From Telmatactis stephensoni (lineage: Eukaryota; Cnidaria; Anthozoa; Actiniaria; Isophelliidae), in assembly GCA_029948255.1 (NCBI GenBank), contig JALIZF010001798.1, positions 700,001 to 764,000 on the forward strand: a stretch of 64,000 bases of DNA, written 5' to 3'. Shown here in pieces: positions 32,090 to 44,477 of the stretch (its first letter is position 1; each line of letters opens with the position of its first letter). Below the pieces are notes generated by a model that worked only from the letters and a program-made list of their open reading frames with translations, was not told where the DNA came from and ran no database searches. Position numbers and translations under genes: made by a program.

Positions 32090-32980
32090 CGGGTAAATTT
32101 GACATATTTCATTTATTTATATCTGCCTAAACAAGAACTGTCAATAAAACAACATAATTGGAAAATTAAACGAAACTTACCTGTAAGTTGAAGTTTGATT
32201 AAGATTCTACCGTAGCATTTGCAGGAATGTCATTCATTATGAGGAGGTCACGTGAGATAGCAACCATGTGATCTCGATGAGCTCGGTATTTAAAGGAGAG
32301 TTTTAGTTGGCTTTGAGGAAACAGGATGACGAGGTCACCAGTAACAATAAGGGTGGGATGTGGGATGTTTCGATACATAATCAAGTTTGGAATACCACTA
32401 AGAATTTGTCTCAGTCGCTGTTTGAAACGTCCACGTACGTACACACACTTCTTTAAAATCATCTAATAACAGATTTCCCAATGTTCATTTCGGTCTCAGC
32501 TTCTATGTTGTTTGTCTGCTTTTCATTGTCGACGCGACTGCGATGCCGCTCGATTGGGGTTTCTTGGCCTTGTCTAAAGAAACTCGCAATATATACGTAA
32601 AGGACTTGTTGTTTGTGGCATTGGTATGAGAAAGGTTGTGGACAGGAACAGAGAAACTTAAGAGACGACTAGGGTGCGAAACAACCTAATGGACAATCGA
32701 TCCTCAGTACCGAGTCAGTGGATCGTTGGGACGCTCGGTTGCAGCCCGAGTCTGGCTCTTTCTCAGTATATCCCTATCCTGAATCTACCTCTATACATCT
32801 GTATATATACATCACTATACATCTTAGCATATATGTATCTATACAGCATGTATACATATACAGCATGTTCAAGTTGAAGTTCAAGTTTTTTATTCACACT
32901 TCTTTTACAATGTCACATGTTTCTCTTTTACTTTTATATAACAATTTAAAAACTAACCACACCCTATTTCCATTGTTTAA
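32090..32980 (+). other. Intergenic stretch: no gene recognised
   Basis: A minus-strand frame at 32199-32462 has no motif that I can name. A GTATATATACATC-type AT repeat occupies 32790-32870. Confidence 0.5.
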
Positions 32981-33312
32981 AGTGCTACTTGGACGAAAAT
33001 CCATGAAAATTGAATGGCTTAAAACATTACTTAATTTTTGCTTATTGAATCCAATAGTCACCATGAAGCAACATTTTCTTTGCATTCAAATGAAACAGGT
33101 AGAAACTGTCAAGTATTCAAGCTTTCAAATTGTGTATGTATGACGTCATACATACAACCCTATTGTTCTTTAAGATTTTGAATGATAATTTCTCTATAAT
33201 GAGGGACATTTATCGCTCAAACGATAATGGCCTAGTTTTTCAGCTATGTTCATCTTCAGATAATCAGTTTTAATCGGTTTTGAATATAACCGATTTTCGT
33301 CCAAGTGGCCCT
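32981..33312. mobile_element. 332-bp MITE with TTAA target
   Basis: AGTGCTACTTGGACGAAAAT at the left and ATTTTCGTCCAAGTGGCCCT at the right, each abutted by TTAA (32977-32980, 33313-33316). TTAA targets are used by piggyBac and Kolobok transposases. Confidence 0.85.
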
Positions 33313-33319
33313 TTAATTC

Positions 33320-34236
33320 GGGGGAAGACCCGGGACACGTTTTGAATTTTGAATTCAAGACCTGCATTAGGTTCTTTAGTCATTAATACACACATTTGAG
33401 AGCTTTTATCTTCAATGCACATTTGAGATTTTAGACCCCCACTACTGAGAAGTCAGAAAGTCTTAAAATTTAAGGAATTGACTATTCTAAGCTTTAAAAG
33501 GTTAGATATCTTACGAATCGACCCTACCGAGCCTCGAACCCTCAACCCTTAGCACCTTACGGTCCATTCACTTACTATTATGTTGTCCGGTAAATCGTTG
33601 ACCATGACGTAATTTTAAGACGCTTTATCTCAACAGAAAATTTGAATGTTTGAGCACCATAATTTGTTTATATTTTTGGCCTAGCTATAAAAGTTGTCGT
33701 TTTTGGAAAATCTGGTGTTGTAAGAGTGGACATTACATAGTTACTAAATACCTCAGGAGTGATGACCTGATCACTTGAGATTTTATAGGCAAATGTAGAA
33801 ACTTTAAATTTATAAATGTTTTCCAGTGTTCAATTCCAGGAGGTTGTAATAAGGAATGGCATTTTCCCTGCTGTGAGCAAAGAAAATACATCGCCAACAT
33901 TTATTTTGTTTTGATTTTAGTTGATGTGGTTTTATAAGCATTGCCCCAGCTCATAATTCCGTCATTGTAAATATGGGTATATTAGAGATGTCCGTTTTAG
34001 CGGCACAACAGCGAGTTTGGCACAAAATAAGGGACTATTGCTTCAAAGTCACACCTCAACTTTCAAACCATTGTTCTCTCTATATCATAATACAATAAAA
34101 AAACAATAAGGATACGGTAAAAATACCAACACTGAAATCGTGTAATACTGAAACTTGGAAAATAGCACCAACACAGGAAAAATGTAGAACTAATATCTTT
34201 CCACATTTTGGAAGGGGAAATGTTGACCGGACCATT
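33320..34236 (+). other. Intergenic stretch: no gene; possible tRNA-like relic
   Basis: On the minus strand around 33600-33500 a GGGTTCGAGGCTC box resembles a tRNA/SINE B box, but no cloverleaf forms. The rest is unremarkable AT-rich DNA. Confidence 0.4.
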
Positions 34237-34238
34237 GA

Positions 34239-34392
34239 CCGATTCGAAATATGGCGGCAAATTTGAATAACTATTGTTCTGGACTGACTAGCCTCGTGTT
34301 CACGTGGAAACACAAAAGCGTTTTCACATGAATGAGAGGCTAGTCAGTATAAAACAATAGTTATTCAAATTTGCCGCCATATTTCGAATCGG
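34239..34392. mobile_element. 154-bp palindromic MITE
   Basis: CCGATTCGAAATATGGCGGC and the exact complement at the right; the stem of about 40 bases runs to AACTATTGTT. The inner stem is CTAGCCTC/GAGGCTAG. Confidence 0.92.
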
Positions 34393-37300
34393 TGTATACC
34401 ATGCCAACATAAATCATCAAAGTCGATGTTTATGTGCAGAAAATACGGAGAATTATTTCATAGTCAAATTCAGATTAGTTATCATAGTTCTTTTTTTGCA
34501 GGACGTTATGTTCAAAATGTTTTACTTACGAATTAATATTCTCTTGTTTGTATTCAATACGAAAAGTTTGTCATTTGACTGAGTTCAAAAAATACGGGGC
34601 CGAGGCACTTGATGCATGGCGCGCTTTACCGGTTTGTCTTCAGTTCCGGATTTTTACACAGATATAACGCTGTCTTGCGACAGAGAATTACGCGCTCTGT
34701 ATATTACTTGAACGATACGTGATGCTGTTTGCATTTCACCTCCACATCAGTCCCTAGCTATATTCCTTTGCCGTTTTTCTGCTTGTTTTCGTACCTTTGA
34801 TTTGGAGCAGATTTGCTCGCAACTACGTCTCCTGTTTGTTAAAAATTAACATATTCAAGAACTCTCCATTTCAGTAAGTTTTTTTTGCAGAATTCAAAGC
34901 CACAAACGTATTTAGACGGCTCAACATATTCATACCTGCAAGCTTTTTATTTCCATTCGAAGCGTTGAATCTCTTCTGCCTTTGCACGTGTATCACGTAA
35001 GCGCTAAAACTCAGTCTAGCTGTTTCTTTCTGTTCAAGATACAATGCTAGTCGTTATTGTTGTTAGTTTTGCCAGCGTAGCAGAGAATTATAGCATGTTT
35101 TGCATCTCACGTGTGCACAATTAAATGCAAATGATAGAAATGAAAGATTTGACTAATTCTCACTGAGTTTCTCACGTACAGTTTACACTAAACTGGTCAA
35201 ATTTTTGACCGGTCAAAACAAAATTGGCACGTTTTATTTAGTCGTTTTGTCATGCACATGGGACCGTGATAATCGCACGAAAATTTGAACCACTAGCCGA
35301 GCAATTATTCAACTTTCATATTCGAATTTTTAGCTGGCACGGTCGATATATTGACTGGTATCGAAGTCTCCAGGTGAACGGAGATTTTAATTCCAACCAA
35401 TCAGAGCGTGTTCAGCAATTTTGCGACCGGTCCTCGTCCCTAGGCTATTTACTTCACGGTGGACGAGTTGTGAATCCGCCATTTTGCAACTGGAGTTTAT
35501 AGTAAATTGTTTTTCATCAAGATATGTGGTGAACAACTGTAAATTTAGTCTTCTTCCAGAGTCTAACGTGTAAGCAATTGTTGTACAAATGTTTGTCAGT
35601 TTTTATAATAAACTTTTGATGTGGCAATGTGTACTGTACTTAATTATTCCGTTCAGTTGACAAGTACTGATAAAAGTTATTATCAAATTCATGCAGGTGT
35701 ATATATAGTGTAGACTCGCCAAACCCTCAAGTATACTGCCATGTTGAAAAAACTCATTTTTAAAATCATAGCCCTTGTTTAGAGTGCTGTAAAGCACGAT
35801 ATTCTGTTTGTAAACCGATTTCCTTTGGGAGACTCGCACTATGAACACGCTCGCCTCGGTCAACTCTCAAAATCACGTATTGTTTGATTGTATTTATACG
35901 CTCATCAAAAATTTGAAATGCTTTTCTAGAGCCTAAAATAAAATTGAAGTTTTGTCACCAAATAGTAAAGGCAAGATTTCGAGTCAAAATAAGTTTCGTA
36001 ACAAAGATAATAGCGATGAAATGTTCTTACATTTTATGTAAGAAAGACAGCAGCCAAAACATTGAGCGTAAATATGACGATACCAACAGCTTATTTGCTT
36101 ATTTTAGGCTAAATCTTTCTTACATGCATAAACATATACTTGCATATTAGCTTTAGGAGTGGAATATGTTTTTGCAGAATGATAAGGTCTTAGCTCCTTC
36201 AAAATATCGTGACGGTATACGGTATTGCGTGACACAGTTTTGATCGCTGATAAAACGATGGCAAAGCGACAGGAACAGTCAAAAATTCAAGGGAAACTTC
36301 TTTCAAACTCTTTTGCTAAATTATGTGATTAAAAGCTTTTAGAAATATTTTTTCTTAAATTTTGCTTGTTCATCAACGGAAAAAAGGACCTGGGAACCAG
36401 GGCCGGTCATTTTGTCCAATCATGCTTTGCGCGCCGCGCTCACCGTTCACCTGGCTTATCATGTGAACAGCTTGACCGGTTAAATTTTCGTAGATCTTCG
36501 TACGAACAGCATATCCAGGTCGATTTTTCAACCGGTCAAAAGTTCGACCGGTCCCGTGAGAACGCACCCTAAGAGATGCAACATTTGAACTAGGCCAAAA
36601 GTATTTGAACCTCCGTTCAATTTTATACCAAAACGGCAGGGAAATAATGAATACCGTATGTCGGCAATCCGGATAATTCTATTCTACCGGACAAGATAAG
36701 CTCTCCCTCCGGTGAGGCTGTCTTGGGTACCAAAGACCATAGCTGACCATGTAATAGTACACAGAGATTTTGTCACCCTTCTCAAGGTGTAATCTTTAGC
36801 TTTGCTAGAAATCTTTCCTTACATGAAGTGGTTCAACAAAATTTCATCTCAAAGTTAAAGTTATGCAATAAACAAAATACGCAGTTTTCTGTTCACACTG
36901 ATTAGTGATATTACAGTTTTCTGTCAAATTCTTCCTTTGAAGTGCAAACCGACCAAAGAGCATGACAGCTGTCACGTCCATACGCCAAACGGGAAACTGG
37001 AAAAGGACAACAGTTTTCTAAAGCTAAAATGCTCAACTAGTAATAGTTTATCTGGACATGACTTTCCACACCATTACAGAAATGCTCGGATGGCAAGAAG
37101 AAAAAATAGACCTCTATGAGGCCATGTGGTTACTGGCCTCAAATCCAAATATAGATATAGACACATTTCAAGGCCTGTCCCTGGTATAACGAAATGGAGA
37201 CAAAAAGACGCATTTTAAAATTTATCTGGATTGGTGACGTACGTAGTCCCATAGTTTACGTGACATACGCTTATTTCAGAAAAGGTTTGCGGACGAGAGG

Positions 37301-37876
37301 CCTAAAACCTACGTGACTAGATCGAAAAGGAGTATGGGTAGGTGCAAAACATTCGGTTCTTTTTGTAGGAACACGATGCAAGATGTGATTTGTTGTTGAT
37401 TAATCAGTTGCGTGGTTGCATAGTTGCTTGTGCTTATGTGCTTAAACGAAGATTTTTAAATAAAAGCTGATTTAAAAAAGAATAAGGTGAAAATTGGATT
37501 TAAATCACTCCCTATCAAACCCCTATTACATCAAAATGTGCTGTTACCTCCCATTTGGGTCTCTTAGCTTCTTCAGTTATATGGAATGACTTCAGACTCT
37601 AAAGCCATTGTTTTCTTTTGTTTCTTATCAACTACTACAAAATAGTGTTTTGGCTAGTAGTGGCAAAGAAATTATAAAAAGATAGTAAAAAATGGAGCGA
37701 AATGTCACATCGATGAAACACGCGTCGTTGTGTCCTAGTGGTAGTTGGCGATCCGTCGCTACATAAAGATGTACAGCAGTGACGCACACAGACCAAATGT
37801 GAAGACTTGAAGTACAGCTTGTACAATACTGGCACTGGATTTTACTGCAACAAATACATAGTTATTAGGGATGATA
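34393..37876 (+). other. Intergenic stretch with repeat relics, no gene supported
   Basis: Contains several TTGACCGGTC-type motifs (35190-35220, 36470-36550) and a GTGAATCCGCCATTTTGCAA relic (35470). A 45-codon coding-like frame near 37040-37190 (EMLGWQEEKIDLYEAMWLLA) has a possible acceptor ccattacag but no confirmed partner. CTAGATCGAAAAGGAG at 37318 recurs at 49363 and inverted at 49530-49560. Confidence 0.45.
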
Positions 37877-38017
37877 GAGTGATTTTTATCGGACTGTGAA
37901 ATACTAACTAGCTATTAGTGTATAGTAGTCAAAATTCAACAAAAGGAAACAATGGAATTGGGATCTACTAGTGTGTATTAGCTTAGTAACTATTTCACAG
38001 TCCGATGAAAATCACTC
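37877..38017. mobile_element. 141-bp MITE (GAGTGATTTT family)
   Basis: GAGTGATTTTTATCGGACTG and TGTGAAATA at the left; TATTTCACA and GTCCGATGAAAATCACTC at the right. The end resembles that of the 9553-9681 element. Confidence 0.88.
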
Positions 38018-39268
38018 GTACAAACACTAAAAGTGTGTAATAGGGTGACGACACTTAATCCGTGAAATAGATATTAGTCTAACAGACATTAGTAGACACT
38101 ATTTCCATTGTTTTCTTTTGTTTTAATTAGACTAGACTAGACTAGAGTGGTTTTCATAGAGTGATTTTCATCCCTTCCATATACACCTATTCAAACCGGC
38201 CTCATATTCCCACGGGAGATGATTTAATCATATGCAAGAATATATAACAAACAACCCTCAATTAGCCCAAAAACATTATTTTTTAGATTACATTTTATCG
38301 TGTTTGTAGAATTTAGCACTATTTCGGATTTTTTTTCATTACACTTTCAGCGTCACGGACGTTACACTTACACTTTTTGAGTAAAATTGGTCATAAATCC
38401 AAAATTCCAAGGTGATTTTTTTTCCTATTTCGTTAATCAAGTATAAAGGCATAGAGGACTACATACAACATGATGTAAAAAGACGCAATTAAAATTTATG
38501 TCTATCAAACAAATCAATAGGTACGGGACACCTTAACTCCAGCTTCAACGTAAGAAATTACAAAAGATTATTTTAAAACAAGTCAAACAACAAGACCGAG
38601 GCTCAGTGAAATTCGGTATTAAAGAAAAAGATTTACGTTTCCTTATTATTCTGGCTAGCAGAGAAAACTTTAGTTGAAGAAATGTTGTCGGGATTAAAAA
38701 CATAAAAACATGGGTGACACCGAAATGGTGCTTGGGAGGTCAATAATAATATTCTGATTTATTCATTTAATTACGCTTTAACCTTCAATGCAAATGCCAA
38801 AATCTTCATCAAGATCTGTGTTGGCGTTTGGCATCGATTTTCATCGATGGCAGCTAAAATGAACATAAATGAATGAATAGGAATATTGATGGTTTTCAAC
38901 CATTCCCAGGAGAGTAAAAAACAACAAAAGGGTCCACCAGTCACGGTGGTGGTTTTCCATTGTCAGGTCCACCAGCATAGTATGGATGCCTTTTATTTGT
39001 TCAATTCGCTCTCATGGGAATGGTTAATACCCGACATTTCTCAAATTGGCTATAAGAGAACCTTAACTTATCTAAATAGCAAACGCCTTCTGTTTCTTAG
39101 AAATGCGCATGTCTGCACAACTATAGGCAAAAATGGTCTTCTGTGGCGGAAGACATCTGATGTTGATTGGTACACCTTTAAGCAACCAATGGCGTGCTCT
39201 ACTTTTACGCGAATCTTTCGGAGTTCCCTGTTCGCATCTCTCGTTCTTCGATTTCGAGCAATGAGGCG
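38018..39268 (+). other. Intergenic repeats
   Basis: Has AGACACTATTTCCATTG and GTCACGGACGTTACA (about 38349-38364), both shared with 48740-49200, and an older repeat GATGTAAAAAGACGCAATT (38482) shared with 25700 and 31932. A plus-strand frame crossing into the LINE end is not supported as a gene. Confidence 0.55.
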
Positions 39269-39317
39269 AGATGATGATGATGATGAACTTTATTTAATCA
39301 CGCTAAACATTTCAACG

Positions 39318-42230
39318 CTACATACGTATGTATGTGCGCTGGTTTCCAAATGTGGCGTAGTATAAAAATATATAATAATAATTAGTTATATGTACATCAA
39401 TCGTTTTGATATTAGTTGATATAAAAAACATTGTATAATAATAATAAATAATAATAATAAAAGCAAACATATATTTGAAAGGTATAAAACAGCACAACCC
39501 CAGATCACGAGCAAAAGGAGCTGTTATACTTCTCTTAAACAGCCTAAGAGAGCTTGCTTGTTTAGCCTCTTTTGGTAGGCTGTTCCACAGGGCAGCGCCG
39601 TTATATCCAAAACTTCTTTTCAAAAAGTTTCGTTTAGGTCCTGGAAGTGCTAGATCAGTCGCGGAATTTCTTAATATATAACTGAGGTTTTCATTTTCTT
39701 TAATTTTGAAGCAAGTCTGCTGATCGAACGTCATATGAAGCACTTGTGATCACCCTAGCCGCACGGGCTTGTACCCTTTGTAGCTTGTCTTTAAGAGTTT
39801 TATTGCAAGTATCCCATAAGGGGGAACAATAATCGAAGTAGGGCTGGACAAGTGCTTTATAGAGTGTTGTTAAAGAGCCTATTGGAACAAAGGGCTTTAT
39901 GGCTCCAACACCCGCGCTCGCCTTTTTGCAGATGTATTCAATATGATTTTCAAAAGGAAGCTTTTCGTCAAGATTTACGCCTAAACATGTATGCAGACCC
40001 ACTCGTTTTACGATTTTGCCATTCATTGAAATATTATTACAGGGATCACTTGTCTTATTCTTTAAATTGTGACTTGATCCTATTATCATCAGTTTTGTTT
40101 TATCAGGATGTGATTGAAGCTTATTGGCTTTTAGCCAATCGCTTATACTATTTAAATCAGGATTTAATTGTTCAGAAAGACCATCAATATCAGATGAAGA
40201 AGCAAATATTTGTGTGTCATCTGCATACATGCAGGGTGTGGAGAAGTGGAGGCAGGTTGGCAAATCATTGATATAAATAAGAAACAACAAAGGCCCCAAA
40301 ATAGAGCCTTGGGGAACTCCACAAATTATTTCTTTTGAAGAAGATGGACAAGTACGATTTGAACCAACTGTGCTCTATGTCTGAAATACCATGGGCTTTT
40401 AATTTGTCTAGAACAATCGAGTGATTTATGGCATCAAAAGCTTTTCGAATGTCTATAAATACTACCCCTGTTAATAGACCTTTGTCCATGGCTTCCAACC
40501 ACTTGTCGCACATTTGTATCAAAGCTGAGACCGTCGAATGTTGAGGACGAAAACCAGATTGGTATTCAGAAAGTAGTGAATTATCAATAAGGTAACTATA
40601 TAATTGTTTAAAAACTTCTTTTTCGAAAACTTTACTCACTATAGGTAAAACAGATATTGGTCTATAGTTTCCAATATCTTGACGGTCATCGGCTTTGAAT
40701 AAAGGACTGACACGTGCATTTTTCCAGTCATCAACAAAGATACCAGTGGAAAGTGACAAATTAAAAATAAAAGTCAAAGAGGGAGCAACTTCCTGAGCAA
40801 CAATCTTTAGGACTCTTGCTGGGATTTTATCAAGTCCAGTACTTTTTGACGTGTCTAACTTTTTTAAAGTATCAAAAACATTTTCTACGGGTATCTTTGC
40901 AAATGTAAACGGCTGTGAAGTGTTTGGAATATTATGTGAGTGTATATTGGTACTAGTTCTAGGGCACGTGTTTTGGTCGGCTGCAAGCTTTGGGCCAATA
41001 TTTATAAAAATTAATTAAAAGCTTCCGAGATCTCTTTGGGATCTTTAATTTCACTGCTATCAATTTTTAACATGTTAACGCGGTTGCTCTGACCTTGCTT
41101 GCCCAGTAGTGAATTTATTAGTTTCCATGACCTTTTTGGATCGTTTTTAGGACATTCGTCAATTTTAGCGCGAAAGTAAGCGGACTTAGCCTTACGCATT
41201 TCGATATTCACTGTATTTCTAGCCTTTTTATATTGTTCCCAGTGAAAAGAGCTACCATATTTAACTGCACGCTTTTTATGGTAGTCCCTATTCCACATGG
41301 CGCGCTTTGTCTTTGAGTTTATCCATGGCAATGATTTTACTCGTGTGCGTTTATTCTGTAAAGGAGCATGAAGATTCAATATCGCAAGGAAATTGGATTT
41401 CCATACTCCCCATGCAACATTAGGATTATTGCATTTAAAAACTTCGTGCCATGAAACTCGTTTAAGATCATCCACAAAATCCTTTTCCACAATTTTTTTA
41501 AAATTTCGGATCTCTTTCACAGCAGATCTAGAACTTAATTGGGATAGTGAATTAACGAATCCCAAAAATAAGGCTATGGTCAGAAATCCCTGTATGGATC
41601 ACCCCAGTTCTAGAAATATTTTCAGCCTTGTTAGTGAAAAGAAGGTCAATCATTGTGGCAGAGGAATTTGTGATTCTAGTCGGCTCATTTATTAACTGGT
41701 TCATTAAGTACAATGAACTAATAAACATAAGTTCACGTGTGTGAATCTCGGGGGATGGTTTGCTCATATCACAATTATAATCTCCTACAATTATCAATTC
41801 TTTATTCTCCAAATCACATTTGTCAAGAAAAGATTCATAGTCATCAAATGTATTTATATCTGAGTTCGGAGGCCTGTACCATGTAGAGACGAGAAATGAT
41901 CTGCTATGCGGTAAATGCAGTTCGACGCAGATCATTTCCAGTGTAGGAGGAACAAGGTCACTCCGATTTGTAAATGATCTTTTATAAATAGAGCAACACC
42001 ACCGCCACATCTATTTCTATCTTTACGCACTATATTATAATCTGGAATGTTAATTTCACCGTCAGTGACGGAAGAATCAATTTTACTTTCATTAATTGCT
42101 AGCACCTCCAGGGGAGAATCGACTAAAAGATACGAATTTCGTCTATGTGTTTCAAAAGACTATTGATATTGAGACAGGCAAATTTAAAGCCTTTAGATAT
42201 AGCGAAACTGCGTGCGTTAAGAGAAGAATT
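39318..42230 (-). pseudogene. LINE ORF2: APE endonuclease and reverse transcriptase, frameshifted
   Basis: Minus-strand order: FACLNINSL and LAINESKID (catalytic Glu), VSTWYRPPNSD, IIVGDYNCDM and GISDHSLI (SDH of the APE fold); a linker with KRAMWNRDYHKKRAVKYGS; reverse transcriptase with NYRPISVLPIVSKVFEK, GFRPQHSTVSALIQ and VVFIDIRKAFDAINH; MGPLLFLIYINDLP then CMYADDTQIF (catalytic YADD); and the C-terminal AALWNSLPKEAKQ. Frame breaks occur near 42130, 41965, 41010, 40300 and 39740. No RNase H domain. It would nick the target and reverse transcribe the LINE RNA. The copy cannot be functional. Confidence 0.92.
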
Positions 42231-42262
42231 GTTACCTGATGAAGGGTTATGCTTTAGAGTTG

Positions 42263-43385
42263 CTAATGGCGAACGTTTCCCTTTCTCTGAGGTGGGCTGA
42301 CTGCTAGTTCTTGTAAGATCTTCCCAAGTTGGTTGAGCATGTTCTGCTTGCGAAAACCCGGTCCTCTGTCATTTTTCGGACGCAGGAAGCGTATAAAGTT
42401 TACGGCAAGTAGTGAGCTGCCTTTAGCGTTTAGATGTAGTTTACTGTGGTTAAGGCAGGAAGCATCGATAGTTTTGGAGTTGTCAATATAGGAACAACTA
42501 TTATTTTCGGCATACCGCTTCAGACTTTGGTTTACTTCAGATAGTTTAGGTCCAATGTCCAGATCTTCTCTAGTGGTCAAACCAGATATCCCAATTTTTG
42601 CTTTAGGATATTTTGCTTTCGTTGTGGTGACCAATTCTATTATATTTTGAACGCAGTTGTCTGAAGAATGCGACGGTAAATCATTGGTTCCTGCATGTAC
42701 TATAATGTGCGTTGGATCAGTGTCCGCCTGACGGGTCTGTAGTTCTTGAGCAATTTCCCGGGCAGACTTACCGGGAAATGTCATCTTTTTTACAGTTTTT
42801 TGCGAGAGTTTTTGAGGAACTATGTGCTTAGTAATTGAGTCACCAATTATCAGCACAGAACCTTGACTATCTTTGTTCCCATTGTTATTGTTGTTGTTGT
42901 TATTGGTCTCGGAGGAATGATCACTGCTATTTGGACTTGAAATTGGATTTCTAGCATTTGCATTTTCTGATGTTGTAAGATCAACAGTATGAATATTCAT
43001 ATTTCTCCTTTGGTTTTGAAGTTGCAAGCTTAGATAGTTATTTTCACTTTTTAAGTTTGCATTGTCCAGCTCCAGGCGGTGAATCTTGGACTTTAGCTCG
43101 TCACAGGACCTTAGAGAGTCGATTTTATTCCAGATTCTTTTTAGCTCTTCTTTAAATCTTTCCTCAGAAATAAAACGCGTACTGTTGACTTTCTTGTGAG
43201 GGTCACTGCATGTTTGAGCCCGATTCCTCTGTACTCTGGACTTCATGTTCTTTGCTTTGTAAATAGGTTTTAAGTCTTTCCAATAGGACCTTTTTAGCGC
43301 CAGTTGTATCTAGCCCAAGGGACTCAAGTTCCTCCTTAAGATCAGCGACCTTCATCTTCTTCAAGGATTTGATATTTAGATCCAT
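42263..43385 (-). pseudogene. LINE ORF1: SAP motif plus SGNH/GDSL esterase
   Basis: Starts MDLNIKSLKKMKVADLKEEL with ESLGLDTTGAKKVLLERL, a SAP-type DNA-binding helix pair. Around 43203-43246 the frame shifts into a coiled-coil region (LKRIWNKIDSL, HRLELDNANLKSENNYLSLQ), an Asn run, then the esterase: VLIIGDSITK (nucleophile Ser), IIVHAGTNDLPSH (oxyanion Asn and Asp) and LNHSKLHLNAKGS (His region). ORF1 esterases are known in CR1/L2 LINEs and are thought to help membrane or RNP handling. The overlap of two frames by 44 bases looks like a single-base indel. Confidence 0.85.
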
Positions 43386-43433
43386 TATTGCGAGAAGAGT
43401 TGCTTTGGATAAGTGAACAACTTATGGAAATGT

Positions 43434-44477
43434 TTAAGTAAACTTTAAATGTAATTTGTAGAAATTTGTAGCAGAAAATTTCAAAATTTTCAGAGAGCTC
43501 AAAATTACATATCCTCCATCTGCTGCAAAGCGGCATTGCCTTGGAAGTCGTAGTACACCGTTCGGTCCAAGTGATGGAATCATCCAATAAGTCTGTGCGT
43601 CATTTAGGTGTCCTGGAAAACTGTACAATTACATTAGGATATTAGCTAGAGACTAGTAGATGACATAAAAGGTCAAATAAATCACAAATTAGTATTGCAA
43701 AAAGCTCACCCTGATACTATAAGGACAATCAAGCCATTAGGATCTATAACAATTTGTGATGACATGAAGTGACGCTTTTTGCAAATTGTCTCCTCTGTAA
43801 AAGTCCCTTTGCAAAGCTCCTGTGGGTCTTTGGATCGGGTGAATGGTCACGTCAATTATTCCCACAATGTTGGGGAATTTGTGCCAAGTATTTACAAAAC
43901 GCCTCCATTGAAGAAGATTTGACCAGCTTACAAATCTTTGAAAGTGCAGGAAGAGAATAGGAACAACATGATACACTTCTTCGAAAACGGTGGTTGTGCT
44001 GACGCAGAAGTTCGATGCTAGGACAAAGTAGGTGGGGTACGTTCTTAACCATATTAAAACTAGTAGAATTCGATTATGTACATCAAGCAGACATCGACGC
44101 CTTCGGTTAGTTCGAGGCTGACGCGACCCACATCTGGGAGAACTCACTTCCCATCCCACAATTTGAACAATATTTTCAAACGAAGCAACTGTTTCTCCAG
44201 TAAAATACCATAGCTTACGTGGGCTTCGCCTAAGCAAGCTATATACATCTCTTCCTTGATTTCGTATGGGTTGATACCATGGAAATAGACGTTGCATAAG
44301 GATGTGTTGAATAGATAGGTAAACCTGTACTAGCATCATAAATTGCGCTATCCAGGCTGGAAATGGAGGAGGAGGTAAATAAGCTGAAGACATCCATTTT
44401 TTAAAAACATTGATAAGCAAAAGAGCTTGCAAAAGAAAGTAAGGAAAAGGCGGTGGCGGTATATTTCTTTGTGTCAT
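43434..44477 (-). pseudogene. PIF/Harbinger DDE transposase, broken
   Basis: Minus strand: a 246-codon frame with LVLIWLRTYPTYFVLASNFC, VSTTTVFEEVYHVV, FPNIVGIIDVTIHPIQRP (first catalytic Asp) and QRDFYRGDN. A small frameshift leads to KKRHFMSSQIVIDPNG and LIVLIVSG. There the frame ends with a GTGAGC donor, and after a 90-base intron (acceptor ttgtacag, near 43625) continues FPGHLNDAQTYW and CRFAADGGYV (second catalytic Asp). The last catalytic residue is absent; the LINE starts about 50 bases beyond, so it probably truncated the gene. Family: HARBI1-like DDE_Tnp_4. Confidence 0.82.

Larger units (their letters stand above)
39269..43390 (-). mobile_element. CR1/L2-type LINE, nearly full length, decayed
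   Basis: On the minus strand in order: ORF1 (SAP motif and SGNH esterase), ORF2 (APE endonuclease, reverse transcriptase, C-terminal domain), then a short 3' UTR ending AATAAAGTT(CAT)n at 39269-39293. Microsatellite 3' ends, ORF1 esterase, APE endonuclease and no RNase H are hallmarks of the CR1/L2 group. Several frameshifts and stops make this copy inactive. It sits directly beside, and probably in, a Harbinger transposase remnant. Confidence 0.9.

Noticed and set aside
33500..33600. Possible tRNA gene on the minus strand
   Set aside because: A B-box-like GGTTCGAGGC is present but no D arm, acceptor stem or anticodon arm forms.
35190..36560. A single large TIR element bounded by TTGACCGGTC motifs
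   Set aside because: Apart from the short motif the two ends do not align as inverted repeats.
38886..39365. 159-codon plus-strand frame
   Set aside because: Its 3' third is antisense to the LINE 3' end, including an Asp run from the CAT microsatellite; the rest shows no motif or splice context.
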